Positions 19,802 to 26,364 of a stretch of DNA of 30,538 nt are shown piece after piece. A model generated the notes under the pieces. The model was not told the DNA's origin. It saw nothing but the letters and a program-made list of their open reading frames with translations, and did not search any database. How positions within the stretch are numbered: position 1 is the stretch's first letter; the number at the start of each line of letters is the position of its first letter. This DNA comes from a virus. Location of the stretch: IMG/VR virus record IMGVR_UViG_3300037069_000627, positions 1-30,538 of that record. One strand, written 5' to 3'. The translations under genes were made by a program, and so were the position numbers.

Positions 19802-20511
19802 TGAGCACGCAGACCGTTTTGGACCTCATCACGCTTTCACTGAAGAAGGCGCGGGTCCTGGGGACAGGTGACATTCTTTCCGACGAGGATGCGCAAACCT
19901 CGCTGGACACGTTCAATCTAATGCTCGACAGTTGGTCCCTCGACAAGCTGTTTGTGTACGTCGAGACGCTCTACCCCTTCACCTTGACCGGCGCGGCATC
20001 CTACACCGTGGGCCTCGGTGGCAATCTGAATATCGACCGCCCGAACAAGTTGGTTTCGGCGTATGCCCAGATCAACGGTGTCAGCTACCCGATGCAGATT
20101 CTGGACAGCGGCGAGCAGTACGACAACATCCGCTTGAAAGGCCTCTCACAAGCTTGGCCAGCATGCGTTTGGTATCAGCAGAGCTACCCCCTAGGGACGC
20201 TGTTCTTCTATCCCCTTGGTGCCTCGCAGTGTTATCTGCGGTTCACGACGCCTCTGCAGCAGTTCCCGGCGCTCAATACACCCATCGCCCTGCCTGCTGG
20301 CTACAAGAAAGCGATTGTTGACGCTGGCGCAGTTGAACTAGCTCAGGCCAACAACACCGAAATCTCCCCACTTGTCGTGCAATCAGCAGCAAATGCGATT
20401 GCCCGCCTGAAGCGCCAAAACTCACAACCCGCAACCCGCAGCGTTGATGCGACCGCATTGTCTAGCCGTGTGGGTTGGAACCAGTACAACATTCTGAGCG
20501 ATGGCTACTAG
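19801..20511 (+). CDS. Packaged-DNA stabilisation/tail accessory factor, gp4-like
   Basis: P22 gp4 binds beneath the portal and closes the head after packaging. This 236-aa protein has LDLITLSLKKARVLGTGD, LDTFNLMLDSWSLDKLFVY, LYPFTLTGAASYTVGLGG and PAGYKKAIVDAGAVELAQ, all of which fit the gp4 family (P22 itself is 166 aa, others longer). Its place right before the gp10-like gene supports this. The start shares TGATG with the preceding stop. Confidence 0.85.
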   Translation: MSTQTVLDLITLSLKKARVLGTGDILSDEDAQTSLDTFNLMLDSWSLDKLFVYVETLYPFTLTGAASYTVGLGGNLNIDRPNKLVSAYAQINGVSYPMQILDSGEQYDNIRLKGLSQAWPACVWYQQSYPLGTLFFYPLGASQCYLRFTTPLQQFPALNTPIALPAGYKKAIVDAGAVELAQANNTEISPLVVQSAANAIARLKRQNSQPATRSVDATALSSRVGWNQYNILSDGY

Positions 20512-21913
20512 TCTCAAGCCGGTTCCGCTGTTCGGGATCGGAACGTTTGGCAAGTCGGTGAACGTTGATGCTCAAGTGCGAACCAACCTCTATGTAGAGG
20601 TGCAGATCGACAGCGAGAAGAGCCGCCTGGCGCTGTTCCCTACGCCCGGCTTGGTGACCTTCGTGAACTTTGGAGCGTACCCATCCCGGGGCATTTGGAA
20701 GAAAGGCGACTTTCTCTACGTGGTGAACCGCTTCACGCTCTGGCGCGTGTCGAATGACGGAGCCATGCTGAATGTCGGCACGCTCTTGACCTCTTCCGGT
20801 CGTGTGGACATGACCGACAACGGAACGCAAATCATCATCGTGGATGGCCCGAACGGCTACATCTACAACACGAACACGGCAGTTTTCGCGCAGATCACCA
20901 GCCCCAACTTCCCAGGCGCTGGAACGGTGACATTCCTGAACGGTTACTTTGTGGTGACCAAGCCCGACACAGGGCAGTTTTACATCAGTTCACTGTATGA
21001 CGGCTTAACCTGGGCCGCGCTGGACTTCGCAACGGCTGAGTCAAACCCCGACAATTTGGTGCGGGTAATTGCCGATAACGGGCAATTGGTGTTGTTTGGG
21101 CCTGAAACCTGCGAATTTTGGGGGGATTCGGGCGCGCTAGACTTCCCGTTTGCCAGAGTGGGTGCATCGGCTATCGAATGGGGCTTGGCTGCTCGTTGGT
21201 CGCTCTGCAAGTTCATGGACTCGCTAATCTTCCTGCGCCGCAACCGTTTGGGAGCCGTGCAGGTTTGCACCTTGAGTGGGTATATGGCAACGCCGGTATC
21301 GACGCCAGAGCTTGATTTTGTGTTCTCGAAATACACGGCAACGAGTGATGCGACCGGCTACAGCTATATGGTGTCAGGCCATCCGTTTTTCGCCATTAAT
21401 TTCCCGAGCGCTAATGAGTCTTGGCTGTATGACGGCCTGACCAAAGCATGGAGCAAGCAGCAATACAGCGCGACCCCTAGTCGTCACAGAGGCGAGATCC
21501 AGCAAAATTATTTGGATCGGAACTTCGTGACAGACTATGAAAACGGCAAGCTGTATCAGTTGACCGATGGGGTCTATACGGACGACGGCGAAACCATTGT
21601 GCGCGAGATCATCGGACGCCATCAGACGATTGGCGACTGGATGAGCATAGACGAGCTTTGGTTCGAAATGAATTCGGGTGTCGCGCCGCTTGTTGGCCAG
21701 GGCGAAAACCCCATGATGATGCTGCAGATCTCAAAGGATGGTGGGCATACATTTGGGCGAGAAATCTTCGTTCCGATGGGCAAGCAAGGGGAATACCGGC
21801 GCCGCGCTGTGTTCCGCAACCTTGGCCGCGCCCGAGATTGGATCTGCAAGGTTCGAGTCACGGATCCAGTCGGCACCGTTTGGGTGGCCGCCTGGGCTAG
21901 GATGGGGCGATAA
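20501..21913 (+). CDS. Packaged-DNA stabilisation protein, gp10-like
   Basis: P22 gp10 (472 aa) forms the ring below gp4 and connects to the tail needle and tailspikes. This 470-aa protein begins MATSLKPVPLFGIGTFGKS and contains beta-propeller-like strands throughout (GIWKKGDFLYVVNRFTLWRV, GTVTFLNGYFVVTKPDTGQF, VRVIADNGQLVLFGPETCE). The C-terminus has ISKDGGHTFGREIFVPMG, RRRAVFRNLGRARDWICKV. The gene overlaps gp4 by 11 bp. The match to length, order and motifs is strong. Confidence 0.9.
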   Translation: MATSLKPVPLFGIGTFGKSVNVDAQVRTNLYVEVQIDSEKSRLALFPTPGLVTFVNFGAYPSRGIWKKGDFLYVVNRFTLWRVSNDGAMLNVGTLLTSSGRVDMTDNGTQIIIVDGPNGYIYNTNTAVFAQITSPNFPGAGTVTFLNGYFVVTKPDTGQFYISSLYDGLTWAALDFATAESNPDNLVRVIADNGQLVLFGPETCEFWGDSGALDFPFARVGASAIEWGLAARWSLCKFMDSLIFLRRNRLGAVQVCTLSGYMATPVSTPELDFVFSKYTATSDATGYSYMVSGHPFFAINFPSANESWLYDGLTKAWSKQQYSATPSRHRGEIQQNYLDRNFVTDYENGKLYQLTDGVYTDDGETIVREIIGRHQTIGDWMSIDELWFEMNSGVAPLVGQGENPMMMLQISKDGGHTFGREIFVPMGKQGEYRRRAVFRNLGRARDWICKVRVTDPVGTVWVAAWARMGR

Positions 21914-22180
21914 ATGGCAGGGCGTCAAGGCTACGACTACCCGACGAACACCGTCCTTTTGGATGAAGCAGGAAATCTAACCGTTCCGTGGGCTAACTGG
22001 ATCCAACGAACGCACAACAATGCGCGCACTCTGCAAGAGTCCGGGGTCACAGCAGACCGGCCTGACAAGCTTCTCTGGATAGGCCGCTTTTACTTCGATA
22101 CCACTCTGGGTAAACCGATCTGGGTGAAGCAGGTAACCCCTGCGATAATCTGGTGTGACGCAACCGGAGCCGCTGTTTAG
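21914..22180 (+). CDS. Small tail-region protein (88 aa)
   Basis: It has MAGRQGYDYPTNTVLLDEAG, ITHNN-type helix (WANWIQRTHNNARTLQE) and a beta-rich end LLWIGRFYFDTTLGKPIWVK. The end is like short domains found on phage fibre or tail proteins. In P22 the tail needle gene (gp26) would follow gp10; this protein is too short and not coiled-coil enough to be that, so its role is open. Confidence 0.6.
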   Translation: MAGRQGYDYPTNTVLLDEAGNLTVPWANWIQRTHNNARTLQESGVTADRPDKLLWIGRFYFDTTLGKPIWVKQVTPAIIWCDATGAAV

Positions 22181-22182
22181 CT

Positions 22183-22779
22183 ATGAAATACTTCCTGAAG
22201 ATCGCAGAAAACATCAACGTTTTGCCGGTGCTGATGCGCTTGCAACAGAACCCGCAGTTCTGGCGAGAAGACACCTATTTGCGAACCTTTCCGCAAGGGC
22301 CGTTTGGTGAGGTGGATAGCATCATTGCGCGCTTTCCTCCGCGTGCCGTGGCTGCAACTCAGGAAGAGGCCGACGCCTTGATGGCAACGCCCGGATACGA
22401 TCAGCATGAATGCGTTGACCAGCCGATTTACGGCCAGATTCCAGAGCTTCGCCCACTGGTGATGAACCTGTTTACCTTTGTGGGGGGCACTCGGTTGGGC
22501 CGGGTGATGATCAATCGGGTGAAGCCAGGAGGCCGCATCACGAAGCATGCCGATACGCTAGACCACGCGCAGTATTGGTCCCGCTTCCATATCTGCCTAA
22601 CAAGCGCTTCAGGCGTGACGTTTACAGCTGGAAATGAGTCCATCTGGATGGCTCCAGGAGAAGCATGGTTTTTTGATAACGGAAAGGTGCAGTTGGATGG
22701 TTCGCCGAGGCCCGAGCATGAAGTGGTCAATAACAGCGAACAGGATCGCATCCACCTTGTGGTAGATATAAAGTGCTAG
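22183..22779 (+). CDS. Aspartyl/asparaginyl beta-hydroxylase-like 2-oxoglutarate oxygenase
   Basis: The 198-aa protein matches the Fe(II)/2-oxoglutarate double-stranded beta-helix family: GRITKHADTLDHAQY gives H122 and D124 as iron ligands, FHICLTSASGVTFTAG and GEAWFFDNGKVQ form the core strands, and EHEVVNNSEQDRIHLVVDI supplies H179 and R189 (2-oxoglutarate anchor). Members hydroxylate Asp, Asn, Pro or other side chains, usually of proteins. It is in the tail module between a tail protein and a mobile HNH gene. The substrate could be a virion or host protein; nothing in the sequence says which. Confidence 0.8.
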   Translation: MKYFLKIAENINVLPVLMRLQQNPQFWREDTYLRTFPQGPFGEVDSIIARFPPRAVAATQEEADALMATPGYDQHECVDQPIYGQIPELRPLVMNLFTFVGGTRLGRVMINRVKPGGRITKHADTLDHAQYWSRFHICLTSASGVTFTAGNESIWMAPGEAWFFDNGKVQLDGSPRPEHEVVNNSEQDRIHLVVDIKC

Positions 22780-23279
22780 AGGGTGTTCCCGTGGTGAATT
22801 TCCCGCTTCTTCTTGAGATAAGCCTCATGAGCTTCTTTGGGGGTATCGAACACACCAAGAGGGATGCTTTTTCGATTCAGGGTTATCTGCGCGGAGAACC
22901 TGTTTCCTCGCTGCACCACGCCAAGAAGCCCGAGCTTGTTGTTGGGTTGAGCGGCTCTTCGATTCTGCAGATTAATTCCCTGAGGTACGTCGCGCAGGTT
23001 TGCAAAGCGGTTATTCGTTCGGTCACCATCAATATGGTCTATTTGCCAGAGTGGCAGTGCGCCAGTCATGTAGAGGTACGCAAGCCGGTGCCCATAGTGG
23101 TTGCATTGATCAATCATGACCATACGGTATCCGAGAGACTTGCTGATATTTCCGGCCATCTGTCCAGATTTTGCTGCTCTACCACGGTTGCACAGCCATG
23201 TAAAAAAGCCGGTTTCCGGGTCATAGTGCAGAACTTCTCGCAAACGTTCTGCGGTGAGGTTAGACTTAGGTTTGCTCAT
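22776..23279 (-). CDS. HNH endonuclease with AP2-type domain (minus strand, mobile)
   Basis: A 167-aa free-standing endonuclease with an N-terminal region (LREVLHYDPETGFFTW), GHRLAYLYMTG (63-73), a complete HNH motif WQIDHIDGDRTNNRFANLR (78-96: D81, H82, N90, N94) and a C-terminal AP2-like DNA-binding region (LGVVQRGNRFSAQITLN, LGVFDTPKEAHEAYL). AAAAGGAACGACAGC precedes the ATG. It lies opposite to the late genes, between oxygenase and acetyltransferase genes, as an inserted homing-type element. Its stop and the oxygenase stop share CTAG, giving TAG on both strands. Confidence 0.9.
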   Translation of the reverse strand: MSKPKSNLTAERLREVLHYDPETGFFTWLCNRGRAAKSGQMAGNISKSLGYRMVMIDQCNHYGHRLAYLYMTGALPLWQIDHIDGDRTNNRFANLRDVPQGINLQNRRAAQPNNKLGLLGVVQRGNRFSAQITLNRKSIPLGVFDTPKEAHEAYLKKKREIHHGNTL

Positions 23280-23315
23280 GCTGTCGTTCCTTTTAAACGA
23301 TGGTTTGGGAAGTGG

Positions 23316-23343
23316 AAGCCGGGCGCGTCAACGTCCGGCTTTT
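23316..23343 (+). terminator. Intrinsic terminator-like hairpin before acetyltransferase gene
   Basis: AAGCCGG (23316-23322) and CCGGCTT (23335-23341) form a 7-bp stem with a 12-base loop and lead into TTTT (23340-23343). It lies between the HNH start and the acetyltransferase start and would attenuate late transcription unless antiterminated. Confidence 0.55.
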
Positions 23344-23374
23344 GCGCATCTTACAGCAAAGAAAGCATGGCGCA

Positions 23375-23830
23375 ATGATCACATACGCCGTCGAATCTTG
23401 GTCAGACGTAAAAGACGAGATGGCACCGCTGTGGGTTAAACATTGGGAAGAGGTGGCAGTTAATCGAGATGCCATCAAGTTGGACCCCGACTACGACACC
23501 TACGCAGCCTTTGAGCAAGTCGGCATGCTCTGCATCGTGGTGGCCCGCAAGGATGGAAAGATCATCGGCTATCACTTCAGCATCGTCCGGCCACACCTGC
23601 ACTACAAGAGCAGTCTGAGCTGCTTCACCGATATCTATTTCATCGACCCAGAATACCGGGCTGGGCGCATCCCCTTGAAACTCTTCCAGAAGGTGGAAGA
23701 AGTCATGAAAGCCAAGGGCGTGCAAAAGATGTTCACCGGGACAAAACTATCTCTCGATGCTGGGCCTCTGTTTGAGTACATGGGCTGGACCGAGACCGAA
23801 CGACTTTATATAAAAATGCTGGAGAACTAA
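23375..23830 (+). CDS. GNAT-family acetyltransferase, phage tail-module type (151 aa)
   Basis: The start at 23375 (MITYAVESWSDVKDEMAPLW) is taken because an upstream in-frame codon at 23300 would lie across the terminator. The body has GMLCIVVARKDGKIIGYHFS, CFTDIYFIDPEYRAGRIPL (acetyl-CoA binding loop R-A-G-R), LFQKVEEVMKAKGVQKMFTG and FEYMGWTETERLYIKMLE, the usual GNAT layout. Such proteins are common next to ejection genes in podoviruses of Proteobacteria. The substrate is unknown. The ribosome-binding site is weak. Confidence 0.8.
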   Translation: MITYAVESWSDVKDEMAPLWVKHWEEVAVNRDAIKLDPDYDTYAAFEQVGMLCIVVARKDGKIIGYHFSIVRPHLHYKSSLSCFTDIYFIDPEYRAGRIPLKLFQKVEEVMKAKGVQKMFTGTKLSLDAGPLFEYMGWTETERLYIKMLEN

Positions 23831-23832
23831 CT

Positions 23833-25002
23833 ATGGTTGCGGCAATTGGCGCAGCGGCTGGCCTGGCCAGTGCTGCTATTTCATCGAGTGGCGCCAAGAG
23901 CGCCGCAAACAAGCAGTCTGATGCAGCCGACCGCGCATCCGAACAACAGGCCGCTGCTGCGGCGCAAACACGCCAAGACCTGGCGCCCTGGACGGCATCC
24001 GGTGGCGCTGCGCAGGCCAAGCTGAATCAGTTGCTGGGCCTTGGTGGTGGCACGCCTACAGGGCTTAGCTCTCAAGGGCTGCAATATGGTTTGACGCCTG
24101 ACCAAGTACGTCAACAGTTGCTTAGCCAGTACACCAGCGGCGGAACCTCTGGACCTAATGTTGACCTAGACCAGTATGCAAGAGTAGAAGGCAAAGGTTA
24201 TGGATCCTGGGGTGGTCGTGAGGGTGATATTTGGATGCCTGCACCCAAGCAGACTTCTGCGACTACGGTTGATGAGCAAGGGCTGAACGCAGCCATCCAG
24301 AAGTACATGTCCGAGCAGACGGCGGCGGGTTCTGCTGCACAGTCCGACCCTTCTTATGGATCACTGTTGCAAGCCTACAAAGGCGGGCAGGAATACGACG
24401 CAGGGCCAGCCTTCAGCTTCACAGGCGACAACCTGGCAAGCGATCCGGGCTATCAGTTCGGTCTGCAGCAAGGTACGCAAGGCATCGACCGTGGGCAAGC
24501 AGCACGCGGGAACTACCTTTCTGGCGCAGCCATGAAGGAACTAACCCGCTTCAACGAAGACTACGCCGGAACCAAGTTCAACGACGCTTTCAACCGTGCC
24601 AGTTCGACCTACAACACCAATCAGAACACCAATCTGAACGAGTGGAACACCAATCTGAACGCCTACAACAACAACCGGAGCAGCGTTTACAACTTCTTGA
24701 CCGGTGTTTCCACTTTGGGCCAAAACTCTGCGGCTCAGACTGGTAGCAGCAACCAGCAAGCGGCGAACAACATTGCGGGGAATACCCTTGCTTCTGGCAA
24801 CGCACAAGCAGCTGGGACCGTGGCTAGCGGAAATGCCCTTTCCTCTGGGATTAACAACGCTGTGAACAGCTACAACTCTGCGCAAAATATGAACAGTGCG
24901 GGCGGCTGGAATAACCTGTTGTCGTCGTCAAATCAAAATGATCCTTACTCGCTAGGGTCTAGCTCTGGCAGTTCGCTCTCTGGCCTGAAATACACGGGTT
25001 AA
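23833..25002 (+). CDS. Probable DNA-ejection/virion protein, gp7-like position (389 aa)
   Basis: It begins MVAAIGAAAGLASAAISSSG, a hydrophobic Ala/Gly-rich region that could insert in a membrane, followed by an Ala/Gln-rich helical stretch and DLAPWTASGGAAQAKLNQLL. A middle block has ASDPGYQFGLQQGTQGIDRG, GNYLSGAAMKELTRFNEDYA. The C-terminal half is dominated by Asn/Gln/Ser, with a short repeat NTNLNEWNTNLNAY. It occupies the position of P22 gp7, the first of three ejection proteins. I infer the same role; no enzyme motif is seen. Confidence 0.7.
   Translation: MVAAIGAAAGLASAAISSSGAKSAANKQSDAADRASEQQAAAAAQTRQDLAPWTASGGAAQAKLNQLLGLGGGTPTGLSSQGLQYGLTPDQVRQQLLSQYTSGGTSGPNVDLDQYARVEGKGYGSWGGREGDIWMPAPKQTSATTVDEQGLNAAIQKYMSEQTAAGSAAQSDPSYGSLLQAYKGGQEYDAGPAFSFTGDNLASDPGYQFGLQQGTQGIDRGQAARGNYLSGAAMKELTRFNEDYAGTKFNDAFNRASSTYNTNQNTNLNEWNTNLNAYNNNRSSVYNFLTGVSTLGQNSAAQTGSSNQQAANNIAGNTLASGNAQAAGTVASGNALSSGINNAVNSYNSAQNMNSAGGWNNLLSSSNQNDPYSLGSSSGSSLSGLKYTG
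24624..24661 (+). repeat. Tandem 21-bp repeat in ejection gene
   Basis: A 17-base sequence (GAACACCAATCTGAACG) occurs at 24624-24640 and again at 24645-24661, period 21 bp, keeping the reading frame and giving the peptide NTNLN twice. A partial copy precedes it (24612-24622). Confidence 0.8.
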
Positions 25003-25005
25003 ACC

Positions 25006-26364
25006 ATGCCTCTTGATCCAAACATCATTTTGCAAGCGGGTCGGGGTGTTACGCCCCTGAAAGACCCGAACGAAATTGCAGCCGAGCAGGCTCAGCGCCA
25101 GATGCAACAGCTTCAGGTGCAACAGGCCCAGCAAGCGGCGACTGACGATGCGACTTATCGTCAAGTGCTCAAATCGGTCCCGGCTGGCGGCGATCAAGTG
25201 ACGGCTCTGCAACGCGCCGGTCTTGGAAAGCAAGCCCAGCAGGCTCAGCAGTTCCAAACTGAGCAGCAAAAGGCCCAAGGCGAGCGCGGCAAGTTGGTTG
25301 CTGAAGGCATGAAGAACGGCGCGGCGGCTATCCTGGCCAACCCGACCGAAGAAAACGCCATCCAGACGCTGGAATTCGCGGCGCAGAACTACGGGTTGCC
25401 TCAGCAGATGGTGGACACGGCAAAGTCCCAGATTTATGCGTCTCGCGGCGACCCCTTGAAGCTTCGCCAACTCGCGGTTGGCTGGGGCGGTGATGCCGAG
25501 AAGGTCATGGGCAAGTTTGCCACCGAGAATTTGGGCGGCGTATCATCAACACAGCGCGTCAATCCGCTTACCGGTCAAGTCGAAGTAGCAGCGACTCAAG
25601 CCCGAACCCAATCGCCGGATAATGCGGCTACCGTGGCGCAATCAGCGGCCAATGCAGCACTTGCAGCCCAAACGGCTCGTCGTGGTCAAGATATGACCAA
25701 TACGGCAAGCAAGGCACCTTCTGGTTATCGCCAGAAAGCCGATGGCACGCTTGAATTCATCCCTGGTGGCCCTGCTGACCCAAACACGAAGCCAGCCGGT
25801 GGCAAGCCTCTGAACGACACCCAGGCCAAGGCGCTGCAATTCGGCACGCGGATGCAGGTTGCCAATGAATTGGTAGACGCCCTGGCTGAATCTGGAGTAA
25901 ATGCATCGGTCCCTGGTTCTCGGGCTGGCTGGGGTCTTGGCGCAACTATCTCGGCGCTGCAACCCGCTCAGCGCCAGCAGTTGGACCAAGCCAAACGAGA
26001 TTTCATCAATGCCGTGCTGCGCCGAGAGTCTGGCGCGGCTATTGCGACGAGCGAGTTTGATAGCGCTGAAAAGCAATACTTCCCACAGCCTGGCGATAGC
26101 GAAGCCGTCAAAGAGCAGAAGAAGCAAAACCGTATGCTGGCGACTCGCGGCATTTTGGCCGAGGTTCCAGACGCTGAAACTCGCATTGCTCAGGTGCGCG
26201 GCCAGAAGACTGGCGGGGCTAGCGGCTCTTGGGATGAAGCTCCAGCAGGCCAGAAACCTAAGCAACGCTCGGTAAACGTCCAGGGAAAAGACTACATGGC
26301 AGAGCTAGCCCCTGATGGCAAATACTACGTCCAGCGTGACGGGAAATGGTTTGAGGTGCGCTGA
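25006..26364 (+). CDS. Probable DNA-ejection protein, gp20-like position (452 aa)
   Basis: The N-terminal 130 residues are Gln-rich helices (AAEQAQRQMQQLQVQQAQQA, LGKQAQQAQQFQTEQQKAQG). The central part contains KPLNDTQAKALQFGTRMQVA and QLDQAKRDFINAVLRRESGA, with SEFDSAEKQYFPQPGDSEAV after it, a segment recognisable from podovirus ejection proteins. The C-terminus is KYYVQRDGKWFEVR. It is the second of three ejection-type genes; its stop overlaps the next start as TGATG. The role is inferred from order and composition. Confidence 0.75.
   Translation: MPLDPNIILQAGRGVTPLKDPNEIAAEQAQRQMQQLQVQQAQQAATDDATYRQVLKSVPAGGDQVTALQRAGLGKQAQQAQQFQTEQQKAQGERGKLVAEGMKNGAAAILANPTEENAIQTLEFAAQNYGLPQQMVDTAKSQIYASRGDPLKLRQLAVGWGGDAEKVMGKFATENLGGVSSTQRVNPLTGQVEVAATQARTQSPDNAATVAQSAANAALAAQTARRGQDMTNTASKAPSGYRQKADGTLEFIPGGPADPNTKPAGGKPLNDTQAKALQFGTRMQVANELVDALAESGVNASVPGSRAGWGLGATISALQPAQRQQLDQAKRDFINAVLRRESGAAIATSEFDSAEKQYFPQPGDSEAVKEQKKQNRMLATRGILAEVPDAETRIAQVRGQKTGGASGSWDEAPAGQKPKQRSVNVQGKDYMAELAPDGKYYVQRDGKWFEVR

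Noticed and set aside
19215-19946. Minus-strand frame of 243 codons across the GroES-like gene
   Set aside because: It crosses three well-supported plus-strand genes with tight overlaps and shows no domain.
23300-23374. Upstream start for the acetyltransferase gene
   Set aside because: The extra 25 residues lie over a terminator-like hairpin and do not look like the family N-terminus.
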